From: Nymphaea colorata
Lineage: Eukaryota; Streptophyta; Magnoliopsida; Nymphaeales; Nymphaeaceae
Direction: 5' to 3'
Assembly (NCBI RefSeq): GCF_008831285.2
Contig: NW_022204941.1
Coordinates: 1 to 52,569 of the forward strand
Length of the DNA stretch: 52,569 nucleotides
Both the position numbers and the translations under genes were made by a program. The notes below the pieces were generated by a model. That model saw nothing but the letters and a program-made list of their open reading frames with translations. It did not search any database and had not been told where the DNA came from. Positions 1 to 11,286 of this stretch are shown here, in pieces (position 1 is the first letter of the stretch; every line of letters begins with the position of its first letter).

Positions 1-1430
1 TTCTTTATTATTTCTCCTAGTGATTGGACACTTGACCTTTTTTTTCTTTGCTTTTGAGAGAGTGAAACTAGAGATGGGGATCGTTTTCACCATTTTTCTT
101 ATGTTATCTTAGATTGTCAATTTTCTTTATCCACTTTCCTTGTCTTAATAAAGAAAAAACAAATAACATGACATGGAAAGCATGAGGCAGGGGATTGAAA
201 CCTACACATCACTCAATTGGCCGCCTTGATCCAAGACAATCCATTTTCAATCAACATGAAAAAGTTTGTATTATAATTTTGTAAAAACTTTTCAAGGAAG
301 TAAGCGATAGGGTGGTTCTATGCCGAAGTTTTCAAATTTCATATACTAAATCTCTAAGATCAGTGTTGATGAGGAGAGGAATTTGTTGATATGTTTGCAT
401 TCCCAAAATTTACTTTGATTTTTGTATTGCTTCAGCAATATAAAATTTTATTTTTGAAATGAGAGAGAGGGAATCACCCGTCTGTATGAAGATTGATTGT
501 TCTCGGGATGTTTATGAGGATAACCAATCCAATGGCTATACTTATTTTTGATGCATTTCACTTTTGCTTAAAATTCTTTTCATTCTAAATATGGTGGTGT
601 TTGGAGAAAATGTTGAAGATTGATGTTTCAAATTTTTGAGAAAGTTTTAAAGAATCATTTAAGAGCATAATCCATTTGATTTGAGAGATTTTGAATTGAA
701 AATCTTTGCAATATTATTTGGAAACCTATAGAAGATAATATGGGTATTTTAAAGATCATTTTTTAATGTTGATTTAGTGTCCTCTTAAGAACTTAAGTAA
801 ATTTAAGATTTCCTCTAATTCGGTATTACATCGCTAGAGCTTCATTTCATGTTACTTAAATTCTTTTAGAGAAATGCATGTGATTATTTGTGAATTTCCC
901 AAGTGCATGTGAATGTATGAATGGATTGAACTTATATAATTGGAAGCAAATCCTTCATTCCTACTATAACATTTATCTAAAAGCATTTTACCATCACATA
1001 CATGTAAGTTTCTCCTTTTATTTGCATAATTGTCTTCAATATTCTTATGAAGAGAGACAAATTTTGAAAATGGAATGAGATTGTAGACTATCAAGCATGA
1101 ATTTTAATATTAGATCATTAATTGAGTTTTGGTCTCAATGAAGTTGATAAACAAATATTAAAATCCTAGACCTTAGGGAAGAGGTGTTTGAGAAAATGTG
1201 TTTGAAATGTTTGAGAAAATGTGATTGAAAAAATTGAAAGAAATGAAAAGAAAATAAAGAAGAAATGATTCTTAGTAATGTCTTAATTTTTAAAGAGAGA
1301 GGTGCATATATGTATGCATATATATAGTCACATGTATACATATGTGAAAACTTATAAAAGAAAGATTTTAATCTAAAAGAAAGAGAGAGGTAGAAGAAGA
1401 TTTTTTTAGAGAGAGAGATTTTAGATTGGT
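1..1430. repeat. Segmental duplication, copy 1 (partner 11287-12720)
   Basis: Nearly the whole stretch can be lined up base by base with 11287-12720 in the same orientation. The match begins at the first base of the window, so the repeat may extend beyond it. It covers both about 390 bases of non-LTR flank and the beginning of a long LTR, so it is a duplicated genomic segment and not two independent insertions. Most differences are one-base length changes in homopolymers. It has no coding content. Copy 1 stops matching near 1430, where the text changes abruptly to an unrelated sequence. Confidence 0.9.
392..1430 (-). mobile_element. Truncated LTR of a Tat/LARD-type retrotransposon
   Basis: The sequence TGTTTGCATTCCCAAAATTT at 392 matches the start of the long LTRs at 38093 and 44602. 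It is followed at the same distance by a block resembling their conserved 'CGCCCGTC...GGATTGACCGTTC' segment (here about 475-510). Further colinear matches run through the region around 900-1080, which parallels 38570-38730. There is no primer-binding site to the left of 392, so this is a solo or broken LTR. The copy is cut at about 1430, whereas its partner at 11686 continues to about 13420. Orientation is inferred from the complete element at 38-47.8 kb. Confidence 0.75.
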
Positions 1431-2577
1431 TCAAGTGAATGCTCTGTTTCTGTCCACAATCTCTCTTAGTCAAACATCTTGAATGAATCCATTGAATGCT
1501 AAACAAGCTTGTCTAGCAGGGGCAGGCCCATTTTTCAGACTCCTTATAAGTTAAATTAAAATCTTTCATTATAATACTAACACTTGTTTATTGCAATAAT
1601 AATATTTAACATAGCCAATTGGTCTTTGCGAATTCTAAAGTGAGGGTGAAGATACACCCCTATTGTATCAAAGTTGAGATTGAAAGCTTTATGAATAAAC
1701 AAACAATCCATCCAAAATTTATTAAATTTGCAACTAGTCAAACTAAAATCAGCCTGTCTCTAACTACACACAATTATGGCCCCATTTAGATTCACATCAA
1801 TATTAGATTAAAAAAAAAACTCCTCGTAGTGATTGCAAAAGGATTTAAGTTGTCCGCATTCACATGATATCGAAACATGAAAATGATCCCAAGTTGATGA
1901 GATATCACCTAATTGCCAAAATCTTTCTAGGTTGTTAGAGTAGCAAGGCCTGTAACATTCCAACTATAAACTTCATTTGATGGCAATTGGCAACTCATTT
2001 TAGGCTCCTTTTCCTACAGGAGAACATTCTCTTTGTTATGGAAATCCTCTGCTCCTTGGATATCCATGTCAGGATCATGTTGCGCCAACTTCCTTTCATT
2101 CAGGCCAGAACTTTATATAGCCTTAAAAAATGTTGTCCCACAACTCTATCTTGTGAAAAGTAACAAAAATTGATTGAAACTTGTGTCCAGCTATCTAAGG
2201 GTCCTTTCAAGATTCAATTCCTACGATTATTCTCTTTGTTTTCATGTTTAATTGAGTTGAGGAGGACTATCTGGTTAACTTGTGAAATGTGTTGGGGTCT
2301 GCTAAACAGGTGAAACTGCCGACAAGGTTCACATCCTGCAATCAAACCTGGTTGAAATGTTTTGGAAAACTTCCGCCTGTATAACAAGACAAAAATTTTA
2401 GAAAAGAAAGTTGGCCGTATGTCCAACTATTTCTTCTAAATCCCACCATACAACCTATATACTTAAATCTATGAGAGAATAGGCTGGCAGGCAGTTGTTT
2501 CGTGTTATCGAAGCAGCACTTCATGTGCTATAAAAAGAAGACATTGATACATCTATATAGAGAGTTTCTCATGCAGC
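1431..2577. other. Non-coding stretch, nothing recognised
   Basis: Only short open frames occur and none resembles a known family. No repeat with another part of the window was seen, apart from the protease homology that starts at its right edge. Confidence 0.5.
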
Positions 2578-2985
2578 TTTACATATAGTTTGAAGGTGCA
2601 CAGACGGCAACATGGTTGGGATATGGTGGATCAATCATGATAGACTCGGGTACCACGCTGACTATCTTGCCAAAGATGTGTATGATCAAGTGGCAAACAC
2701 GGTGGCTACTGTCACAAACCATAAACGCTTCTGTCATCCTAACCAAGATTATTTGTGTTATAATGTAGAGAATAAATGTGAACCATATTAAGGATTGCTG
2801 GAAATGTCCTTTCAATCCACCAACACAGACTTGAAGCTTCCACCTTCAAATATCTTTGGATGTATAGAAGTGTGACAGCTAGCTTAGCCATTTTCGGGAA
2901 TGTTTTCCAGCAGAACATGCGTGTGAAATATGATTTGGGGAAGGGGCCGCTTTCTTTTGCACCAATTGAATGTACTCAGGGCTAA
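2578..2985 (+). pseudogene. Nepenthesin/CDR1-type aspartic protease, 3' fragment (copy A)
   Basis: This is the C-terminal third of a plant A1-family aspartic protease (TAXi_C domain). The second catalytic motif, Asp-Ser-Gly-Thr, is encoded at 2643-2654 and is followed by the usual 'L-T-x-L-A-K-D-V-Y-D-Q-V' helix. Near the end come 'IFGN' and a closing Cys-Thr-Gln-Gly before the TAA at 2983-2985. In-frame stops interrupt the middle (TAA after 'EPY', TGA after 'IEV'), and a base is missing near the active site compared with copy B (22042-23367). The N-terminal two thirds, including the first catalytic Asp, are absent. The family cleaves peptides in secreted compartments; this copy cannot be functional. 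The match to copy B continues through the 3' untranslated region, so it arose by DNA duplication and not by retroposition. Confidence 0.88.
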
Positions 2986-2988
2986 AGG

Positions 2989-2990
<2 letters not shown>

Positions 2991-3060
<70 letters not shown>
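2991..3060. repeat. Compound (AC)n(TA)n microsatellite
   Basis: An uninterrupted run of AC dinucleotides passes directly into TA dinucleotides, six bases after the stop codon of protease copy A. Copy B has a (TA)n tract in the same place (about 23371-23413), so the microsatellite is ancestral to the duplication and has changed its motif composition. Confidence 0.95.
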
Positions 3061-3062
<2 letters not shown>

Positions 3063-3560
3063 TTTTGTGATGATCTACGTGGTTCTCTGTACTAGCCTAC
3101 AATTGGCAGCATTGGACGCTGCTTATGTTTTATGTCCTGATTGTCATGTGGTTGATGGTGTTATTTTTTCATGTTGAATAAATATATGTATCTTGTTTTA
3201 AAGATGTTTTCCCCTCCGTTTAAGTTTAAAGCTTAACTTAGATATGTTGAGTGAGTATGAACACTAACTATGGCTTTAACTCGACAGTCGCTAATACTGG
3301 CAATTCTGTTGCTAATAAGTAATCGCGACGGTCAAAACTCCACCAACACAGTCCCATTGCCCAAACGATTACCGATGAAAATGGCCATCATGTCTTAGTT
3401 GGGTTTGTTGCGACATTAGTTGCTTTAAGTTAGCATAATGGCCATGGAATGTGCCTACACCTTATTGTAACTTTGACGATGGAATTTTCGGTCCCATAAC
3501 ACAATGTGTTCTGTGACGGTTATATAAGTCGCTTAACTTCACAATGTTTTTTAACTTTGC
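3061..3560 (+). other. 3' flank of protease copy A, duplicated at 23414-23900
   Basis: Colinear with the region downstream of copy B. It includes a shared stretch around the polyadenylation signal (AATAAA at 3177-3182, equivalent to 23538-23543) and the following 'GATGTTTTCCCCTCCGTTTAA'. Beyond about 3280 both copies contain short GTCGC/GCGAC-like words, of the kind seen in subterminal regions of plant DNA transposons, but I found no terminal inverted repeats. Confidence 0.7.
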
Positions 3561-3622
3561 AACTAACATGCTAACCCTCCATCAACAATGATGGATATTG
3601 TAGCTTGCACAGTGTACTGGCT

Positions 3623-3772
3623 AGCGACATATTTTCGAGTCCCTTACACATGTTTGGAATGGATTTAGTACACAGCGACATATTCTTGAGTCGCTGACAA
3701 ATGTATGGGACGGATTTAGTACACAGCGACATATTTTCAAGTTCCTGACACATGTTTGGAACAGATTTTGGG
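3623..3772. repeat. 51-bp tandem repeat, three copies
   Basis: Units begin with AGCGACATATT at 3623, 3674 and 3725, giving a 51-base period. Each contains 'CACATGTTTGGA' or a close variant. Because 51 is a multiple of three, the minus strand reads as a repeating peptide of 17 residues, but the open frame is short and has no recognisable domain. I treat it as non-coding. Confidence 0.9.
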
Positions 3773-3779
3773 ATCACTG

Positions 3780-4780
3780 AAGAATATTAAACGAGTGCAT
3801 GTGTAGCTAAAATTCGGAACATATAGTACCTGCTCAGCGTTTAATTCATTAGAACATTAATTTTTTGTTAATTGAAATGCAGTTACGTTTCTTGAAATAA
3901 GAATATGGTGCTTTTATGTATTTTTTTTTAAAAAGCAGAATATTATACTTAACAAGTTCCATCTAAGAGAATTGAAAAGTCTCAGCGCAGGTTACACAAA
4001 AGACTTTACCTCCAGAAAGTTGTAAGCTTCAATAGTCTTATATGTACTCTTTTTCATAAGGTCAAACAAAGAGATCATTGTACTCCGGGAAGAGTAGCAT
4101 AACTGGTCGAGTTAAGAGTTTGGTGAGAGTCAGGTAGTCAGTTCCAATACCATGAGCATTATTCTCATGAACCATAAAGGTTGGCAGGATCTACTCCAAA
4201 CTGAAGGGAGTGACAGTAAATTCACCTGGTTTTGATGTTTCTCTAGACCCTGGGGTAAAGGGGACGAGTAGAGCTTCTGCCCCTCATGCATGCAGGTGGC
4301 AGGTTCACTCCCGCTCACCCATAACAAAGAAGGGTTTTCTCCACAAGCAAAAGGTCCACTAAAATGTCATGCATTTGAGAACAGTGTCTATAAAAGTTGG
4401 CCTGAATTAATTTAAGTCAATTTGAATTGTTTGGCAAACCTGTTGTTGCCCCGTGTTGTTATTTAATTATCTTTAAATACTTTTAAGATTTTTCCTTTTC
4501 TATTTTTCACTTGTTTTTTTAAATATAGTATACTGATTTATCTTACCAACAGCCTGCAGGTTGTTTCACTTTGGGTTTGGGTTCTGATTTCGATTGTTAT
4601 AAACATTTATTAGAAACGAATGGTCTATAGAATGGATTCATTTTCACTATTACCCAAATAAATATATATTGTTGAAGGTTCCACACTGCATTCAATCATC
4701 AAACAAGTAATATACTTAATTTGCTATTTATTTTAAATGTGCATTTGTCAGTGTGAATTCAAATTTTATTTTAAAAATTT
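3780..4780. other. Non-coding stretch, nothing recognised
   Basis: No coherent reading frame and no repeat relation within the window was found. Confidence 0.5.
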
Positions 4781-4786
4781 TATACG

Positions 4787-5045
4787 AACCCTATTTTGAT
4801 TGTCAGGACCATGAAATGCATGGAAGTATAAAAAATTGAGATTGGGGCTAGAGCCTTTGGTGGAGTCATACGTGGGCTGGTGTAGGCAGTTGCCCAAATG
4901 GTCCTATCAAATTTCTTATTTTCATTTTTGCGTAAGCTTTTAACTACTTGCTTCTTTATATGCACCAGTGACCCTATAGGTATGAGATTCTTTAAATTAG
5001 TGCCCCTAAGTCCAACATTCCTAACTCTAGCTGCCACTAACCATG
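4787..5045. repeat. Dispersed non-coding repeat (inverted relative to 19141-19335)
   Basis: Shares several words in order with the reverse complement of 19141-19335: 'CTGGTGTAGGCAGTTGCCC', 'AGTGCCCCTAAGT' and 'TAACTCTAGCTGCCAC'. Spacing differs and identity is patchy. It is likely an old short transposon family without coding capacity. Class not determined; no clear terminal inverted repeats or tRNA-like promoter boxes. Confidence 0.45.
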
Positions 5046-6490
5046 GTTGGAGGTGGAACTAGCTAGATGATAAAATAATGAAGTTTCTGATATTGATTGT
5101 ACTAAGTTTTTTCTTAATCATGTAATAAATATGTTACCAATTGGCAGCTTCCCCATTGACCGTCAGTGTCGAAAACTCAAGCAGCATCGATTGAAGAATC
5201 AACAAGCGACATCCCATGACAATGCTGGTGGCTAAAGTTCAGTTTCTCCTCCTCCACCACCCTTCTCTCCTCATTCTTCTTGACTTTTATTTGAATCCCT
5301 TGAATATTCAGGAATGACCCGGCCAATCCAGTTTTCAGTCGACCTGATGGGATCATATGAAAATCCCATCAAAGGATCTGTAATGGCCCACCAAGCAGGA
5401 AAGTTGCCATGATCTTTGAGAAAATTGATTTCTCACTACATGGATAAGCTTGCCCTAACCCGTCAACTTGTAACCTCAACTCATCTTTAGTGGCAGTACC
5501 CAAATTTTTTTACTGAACATCGCTTGAGTCACCGACCTGAGTTTGACAGTACCCTTGTGGGCACTATGAAGTGACTGGAACTGAGTCCAGCTTTATCACA
5601 ATATAATTTTTGACTAACTGGTGTGGGTAAATATGGTGCACACTGACCCACCCTTAGCTCTGCTACTGCCCTTCTTACAACATAGTCCCCTCACAAATTA
5701 CAATGTCAGCTGGTGTCTAGAAATTAATGACATAGACAGTGGATTAAATTATTTATTTAATTACCTACTTAACATTTCAATAAAGCGAGGGTTTCCCTCG
5801 GCAGTTTCCCAGAAAAAATTACCTACTTGATATCACAAGCAGTGGCTGCCGGATGGGCATGCAGACCAATTACATTATTATACTTGAAATATATGTTAGG
5901 TACGGGAAAACTATATATGTTACACTTATAACATGATAACTCGATTGCAAGATAATCTAAGAAGGTTATCATTTGAGAGCAATGTGTTATACTAGTGCAA
6001 CTAGGGTGGAAGCGCTATGCCAGTTGATGGACATTTGGCTCTACTCACATGGGCATGGGCATTATGGGAAGCCGGATTTCAGTTTTCACTCAAACTGAAA
6101 CTTGAAACTGGTTATGTTTACACCCCTATGTATAAAAAAATGTACATAATAAGTAAAAAATAAAAATAATTTTTAGAAGGACAAAAAGGGTTTATGAAAA
6201 AGCAAAAAATCCCAAAATATACACTTATTTACAAAAAAGTCAAAAATACCCCAACTCCTTTCTTTTTTTTTTCCTTTGGTATACATTTGCGTGTACAACC
6301 TTGTGCATGTAACTCGATATTAATATATGTTATTTTATGTTCCCAAGAAAGAGATCAGGATGGGATTTTCCCACATAAAAGGCATATGAGAAACATCAAA
6401 TGGTAATTGGTGGGTCCTGTCGGCCATATACATGTAAAAACAGTATGGCTGGACCATTGACGCAGGGCGCAACCTGGTTCTTGGATTGCT
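5046..6490. other. Non-coding stretch, nothing recognised
   Basis: AT-rich with short frames only. A stretch near 5200-5285 ('AGTTCAGTTTCTCCTCCTCC') resembles 52020-52070 weakly. Nothing else recognised. Confidence 0.4.
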
Positions 6491-6493
6491 ATT

Positions 6494-6615
6494 TTGACAA
6501 GTAATGACAGGTCGAACACAATGAGGAGCCACTCATTTATTTCCATTATTTGGTTTGACAAGTAGCGACTGGCCGAACACAACGAGCAGCCACTCATTTA
6601 TTTTCTACATTTAGT
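6494..6615. repeat. 61-bp tandem duplication
   Basis: Two direct copies begin with TTGACAAGTA at 6494 and 6555. They share 'CGAACACAA...GCCACTCATTTATTT' and differ at a handful of positions. Both strands carry open frames through it, but they are short and not family-like. Confidence 0.88.
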
Positions 6616-6766
6616 TTTCCAAAGAAAGACCAGCCTGGTCCGTTTGGTGTCCTTTGACCGGACCGGGCACAAGCCCTGTACTGACAACACGAACCAATAT
6701 CACTGGACAAGGTAGGGGTGTAAACAAGGAGGCCCAGGCTATCGCCGAAAAGAACTCATGGGTGGC

Positions 6767-6773
<7 letters not shown>

Positions 6774-6805
<32 letters not shown>
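6774..6805. repeat. (CT)n microsatellite
   Basis: A pure CT run of about 16 units. Open frames crossing it encode only Ser-Leu or Arg-Glu repeats, which are artefacts of the dinucleotide. Confidence 0.95.
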
Positions 6806-6809
<4 letters not shown>

Positions 6810-7195
6810 TGTGCCTGTGAATATATATATTTATACATATAAGATGATAAAAAAACATACCACTTAGGTAAGGGACGGAAGCCAGGCCTATTAAATATCT
6901 TTTTTCGTAATTTAGCAGTATCTTCAAATATATTTGGTGATAAACATACATTAAGTTAGTTATTTTTTATTTTATTAATATACCATAATAATTAAGAAAG
7001 AGATGGCTCTTATCACATTAAAATTTTAATAGTAGAAAAAAACACTTCTTTTTATGAAAGTAATTTGAACTTGAACATTATTTAGATTAAATTAGTGTTT
7101 ATAATGAACAAATTAGGAGATTCACATTTTGTTCAAAACACTTTTTAACACAAATATAAGAGGTTGTTGGTTTTTGTTTGTGACCGAAGTAGTGC

Positions 7196-7234
<39 letters not shown>
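7196..7234. repeat. Compound (GT)n(TA)n microsatellite
   Basis: GT dinucleotides pass directly into TA dinucleotides just left of the duplicated block that begins at about 7255. Confidence 0.95.
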
Positions 7235-7254
7235 ATTTTCAATGACATTGCTAT

Positions 7255-8140
7255 CTCTTTTATAAGGTCCGTGGTGTAGGTACTGTGAATAGCATTAAAA
7301 TAGGGAAGGGGAAGTTGGTCGATCAAACCAAGGCATCTTTCAGATGTGGTTTCATTAGCATATCAGTCTTCTATATGCTTTTGTGGTGATGCTGATCTGT
7401 GTTGAAGTCGATGATATATGTGAGAGACTTCCTACATAAAAAAGGACCAAAAGTTGTGGAAACTCATTCTTCTGCTTGAAGAGTCATATTTAGCACTTGT
7501 TGGACATAATAAAAAGACGGTCAATTGCCTCTGATGTAACAGATTTTGATTTTTATTGTTGTCATGGTATTCATAATTCATGTTCTTCCATAGCCACCAT
7601 ATTGCCATGGGAACACAATCTTCCAACTTCATATAAGTATTTTGATTCGAGCCTTTTTATTCCACCTCCACGTCTGCGTCTCTTTCACCAAGTCTGAAAC
7701 TGTAATATCAACGATGATAGAACTGTCATATCATGTAAACTAATGGTTCCTATTCAACAGGGTGGTTCCTCTCTTTTTTGACTTGTCTACCACCGAAAGT
7801 GAAAATGTGGTGGAAGAAAGAAACAAAGAAATAGCTCCATGCCATTTGAGTTCTCTTGCATGTGTAGAATAGAGAGAGAGAGGGATAGAGAAAGAGATGG
7901 GTATTACATGTTTTATTCTTATTTTAAATAGTAGTCGCACTGTCGAGTGGAGAGAGAGATGAGCTTACGGGTGCCCCCAAGTAATTTTATAGGAAATAAG
8001 TAGTTTTATGGGAAATGAAACATGAATTAAACAATTCTCCAACCTGTTAAGCCCAAAGAAAAAAGACACAAAAATACAATTGGCCTCATAGATGGCTCAT
8101 TTTTTGAAATTATTGGGTTGTATTGATATGGTAGAAACTT
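7255..8140. repeat. Duplicated block, copy 1 (partner 13735-14590)
   Basis: Colinear with 13735-14590 in direct orientation. Examples are 'CCGTGGTGTAGGTACTGTGA' at 7268 and 13745, and 'GTGGTGGAAGAAAGAAACAA' at about 7808 and 14283. Identity is clearly lower than in the 1-1430/11287 pair, so this duplication is older. No coding frame is conserved between the copies. A third, partial copy of the 7725-7890 part lies at 13505-13660. Confidence 0.85.
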
Positions 8141-8544
8141 TTGGTAAAATGGATTTAGGTTAAGGATTCATGACTTACCCATTGAGTGACTTTGCCACTA
8201 GATATTTCCAAAATGAGTACTACCATGTCTGGATTCAATAGATATGTTGTCATTCCAGGCTTCCTTATCCTTTGAAGCAAGGTCTATGGTAAAGAAAATC
8301 CAATGCCTTTTTGGTCCACTTTTTGAAATTGTAAACAAAAGCAAGACCTAGAAACGAAATGTTTTTCTTTCTTTGTCCATCCTTTCCTCACTTTTCTCCT
8401 TTCCCTTTCCATTCTAGCCATCATCCAAAGCATTTGGATGATGAATTTTTGCCAACCAAACATATTTTTCAAAAATGTGGACTAATGTGTGGGCCTCTTT
8501 AAATTCAAATTTGGATGATGAATTTTTGCCAACCAAACATGTCA
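8141..8544. other. Spacer left of Copia-1 with a 30-bp direct repeat
   Basis: Contains 'GGATGATGAATTTTTGCC' followed by 'AACCAAACAT' at about 8436 and again at about 8514. The second copy abuts the truncated end of the Copia element. Nothing else recognised. Confidence 0.6.
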
Positions 8545-8554
8545 TTTATAATTC

Positions 8555-9140
8555 AAATTGATAATAAAATATTCAAGGCATGACATGATGGGTGGCTAAG
8601 TCTCTGGTGCCAAAGTCCCCAATCTCGATTGATTTGGGAGTCAAGGCACATTCATTAATTTTCAGTACATATAGCCCGTTTTCTTGAGTTTCCACACCAA
8701 TCTTCCACTTTGATATAGGGTCTGCAATGCATTGTTAGTGGGGGAGAAAATAACTTGGCAATTTAAATCTTTAACAATTTTTGAAACGGACAACAAGTTA
8801 CTTGAGAGATCAGGCACATAAAGCACTTTAGATTTAACACCATTTCTATGAAAATCTAACTCTTCTCCTTGAACAAGCATTGAGGAGCCATTCGCAGTAA
8901 CATGATTTTTTTTCTAGGCATTGAAGAATAATTACTAAGGTTATGGCTGTTCATAGACATATGATCACTAGCTCTAGAATCGATTATCCAATAATCAGAC
9001 TTGAGGGAAATAAGAGCATTACCGGTAACACTTGTTGATGTTGCAGTAGCATTTTTCTGCTCTTTACCATGATGATCCTTGACATTTTTAAGTAGTTCAA
9101 TTATTTTTTCCAGCAGCTGAGTAAGATCCGAAGTATCCAA
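8555..9140 (-). pseudogene. Copia-1 protease and GAG-pre-integrase start
   Basis: The minus strand encodes 'DYWIIDSRASDHMS' at about 8990-8950. This is the retropepsin active site, where the usual Asp-Ser-Gly-Ala reads Asp-Ser-Arg-Ala, so the invariant Gly is lost. After a frameshift near 8870 comes 'VLYVPDLSSNLLSVSKI', typical of the region after the protease. A later frame reads 'WHQRLSHPS' at about 8620-8595, the His-containing start of the GAG-pre-integrase zinc domain. The element ends just after this. Confidence 0.85.
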
Positions 9141-9602
9141 AGTTTTGGCTGTAACTTTGGCTACTGCAGTGGTGCTTTCTTTTTCTTTTTTTCTTTTTTT
9201 TTTGGCCTCATGGTGGTTGGTTTTTCATGGAGGAACCAACACCTTTCCTTTTTACAATGAGAACATAATCGTCGTGGACAGTTCTTCCACTTGTTTTCAC
9301 TGTTTTTATCAACTCCATAGAAGGCAACCTATTCTACATTACCAGAGTTGTCCTTTGGAGGATCAAAATTTTGAAGCATTACCTTTTTTTAGATTCATCT
9401 CTTATAAGAATAGAACAAACAGTGGGAAGAGAACGAAGTTCCAGGGACATTAAAATCTGGCTTCGGATGGGTTCTTACTCTGGGCCAAGAGTCACAAGAA
9501 GTACAAAAAATTTCTGTTGTTCACGTTTTTTTTCTCTGGATCAAAGAGTAGCAGACATATCCATAAGATAGTCAAGTTCATCCCACATACCTTGTATGTT
9601 GC

Positions 9603-10039
9603 CTAGGAGATTGCTGAAATTTTTGTTTTGCTTCTTAAGATCCCAAATGACTTGAGAGTTTGATACATATGAGCAATGTCATTTTTCTCACTATATGGTT
9701 CCTTCACCTTCCTCCAAATTTGGTGAGCAGTTTCTGCGAAGTAAAATCCTTGAGTGACGTTAGGCACCATAGAGTTAATCAACCAAGACATTATGAGATG
9801 ATTGGTGGATCGCCATTCTCTGTAAGTTGGATCTGTTTCAGCAGGTTTTGGAAGATCTTGAGTAACAAAATTCAGCTTGCTTGTGCCACTCAAATAGAGC
9901 ATCACAAATTTGGACCAAGCTAAATAGTCGCTGCCAATTAAAAGTACAGAAGTAATTTTGTTTGCAGGGCTTGGTTGCTCCTGCACGATAATTTCTTCCA
10001 CCCTTTGCTGGTGGTTCCAAAGCTTGAGTCTTCTGTCAT
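9603..10039 (-). pseudogene. Copia-1 gag (UBN2/Retrotran_gag type)
   Basis: Encodes the nucleocapsid-like protein that packages element RNA. An ATG lies at 10039-10037, about 60 bases after the primer site, with a frameshift near 10000. The main frame then carries 'GSDYLAWSKFVMLYLSG', 'EWRSTNHLIMSWLINSM' and 'ETAHQIWRKVKEPYS', the conserved pattern of plant Copia gag proteins. The reading frame breaks again around 9600. A degenerate zinc knuckle follows at about 9300-9225 ('CSHCKKERCWFLHEKP'), in which the spacing and the His position of the C-x2-C-x4-H-x4-C motif are damaged. Confidence 0.85.
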
Positions 10040-10100
10040 GATGAAATGAGCAAGATCAAGCACCAGGAGATAAGCAAAATGTGCCAAGAATGAAAGTCAA

Positions 10101-10113
10101 TGCTCTGATACCA
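10101..10113 (-). promoter_or_regulatory. Primer-binding site, initiator tRNA-Met type
   Basis: The minus strand reads TGGTATCAGAGCA immediately after the LTR. This is the hallmark Copia primer site complementary to the 3' end of plant initiator tRNA-Met. It fixes both the element's orientation and the LTR boundary. Confidence 0.92.
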
Positions 10114-10449
10114 TGTTGAAATGGATAAAGAAAGAGAACCAAGAAACGAACACTGATTTTTATGTGGTTCGGTCCATAGACGTACATCCACGATGAATGC
10201 TAAGCAGTTGCTCCTTTGATTTTCCCTGTTTCCTTATTTTCTTTCTTTGCTTTACAAGTATATATACGATACATGAGGAAAGCAAAAGACAATGCATACG
10301 ATCATTGGTACACTTTACATACAAAACTCAAAATTATCGAGGAAAGAATGTCAGTAACGTATATTGCAGCAATTTTTCCAATGTTCAAATCGATTTCAAT
10401 AAGGCAAGAATGAGAATGATCCATTGAGCATGCTGCGCTAGATGTAACA
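10114..10449 (-). repeat. 5' LTR of Copia-1
   Basis: On the minus strand it starts TGTTACATCTAGC and ends CATTTCAACA, giving the canonical 5'-TG...CA-3' with a TGTT/AACA terminal inverted repeat. The end abuts the primer-binding site. Length is 336 bases, typical for Copia. A TATATATA box lies inside at about 10258-10268, read on the minus strand. No second LTR copy was found in the window. Confidence 0.8.
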
Positions 10450-11286
10450 CCCACTTTCAACATCATGAAATTCATAATTCCTTTCTGATGTAACAGATTT
10501 CGACCTTTCTTTATCCGTTTCCCTCTTTCTCTCTCACAATCTGTCGACCTCTCTTTATCTATCAATCTCGCTTTGTCATTTTACCTCTCCTCCTCCTTCT
10601 TGGTTCAGAGAATGCCAGATCGTGTGCTCTTTCCTCTCCACAATGAAACCCAAAGATTTCCCACTAAAAGTGTCTATCTCTCATTCTCGATTGCTCGACC
10701 AAGAAGCCATTTAATGCCAATGCCATCACCTCATTGCACAAACCCAACATGCCCACCGCATCGTGCAGGGTCTCTACCTTCCCCATCAGTGACCCAACTT
10801 GCAGTCTGAATGGCATCATCTCTTCTACCCCAACCAGCAGCCTCCAAGCCCTCACCACAACCCGCAGTGCACCACCATCACTCTTCATCCCCTATCTGCC
10901 CCCAACCTGTTGTCCACTGTCAAGCTTGTAGTAGGTGCATGTGGAGAGTAAATGTCTATTTTGAGGTTGAAGATTCATAGTAATTAAAAACGAGCAAAAA
11001 AGAGTCGCACAATCATCCCCTGCTGCTGCTCAATGGATTAATTTGGTTGAAAGAGATGGATAATCCTCCTCTATTCTTCTTCTACTTACCAGATGATCAT
11101 TCTCCAAATAGGTCGATTTGAAGCCTTGCAACCAGAAACAATCTATTCATGCAAATGTTTAATCATAGTGTTTCTCTCCCTGCAAAGAGCTGATCTCTTT
11201 CTTGCACAATAACACTGCGATCATTTTGCACAAGAGAAGATCTATGGGGATTGTCAGGCATTTCTTCATATTCATGTTGGTAGAAC
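10450..11286. other. Unassigned stretch with a C-rich part (10700-10930)
   Basis: Between Copia-1 and the second duplication copy. Roughly 10700-10920 is less AT-rich than its surroundings and open on both strands (plus 10573-10809 and 10734-10931, minus 10664-10888). The minus frame contains a helix-like run 'FRLQVGSLMGKVETLHDAV' but I do not recognise a family. It may be a scrap of a host gene. Confidence 0.35.

Larger units (their letters stand above)
8545..10449 (-). mobile_element. Copia-1: 3'-truncated Ty1/Copia retrotransposon
   Basis: On the minus strand this contains, in order, a 5' LTR (10449-10114), the primer-binding site, gag, a zinc-knuckle remnant, the aspartic protease and the first part of the GAG-pre-integrase domain. 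It stops abruptly at about 8545. Integrase, RT/RNase H and the 3' LTR are missing. Several frameshifts are present. No target-site duplication can be tested because the other end is lost. Confidence 0.88.

Noticed and set aside
4083-4310. Possible SINE with tRNA-like promoter boxes (GGTTCACTCCC near 4305)
   Set aside because: The best A-box candidate is about 200 bases away, far more than in tRNA-derived SINEs. There is no A-rich tail or target-site duplication.
6611-6951. Open frames rich in Arg-Glu or Ser-Leu
   Set aside because: They are translations of the (CT)n microsatellite at 6774-6805.
10664-10888. Minus-strand frame of 74 residues that looks helix-forming
   Set aside because: Kept only as a note in the unassigned stretch: no family recognised, the opposite strand is equally open, and there is no promoter or conserved neighbour.
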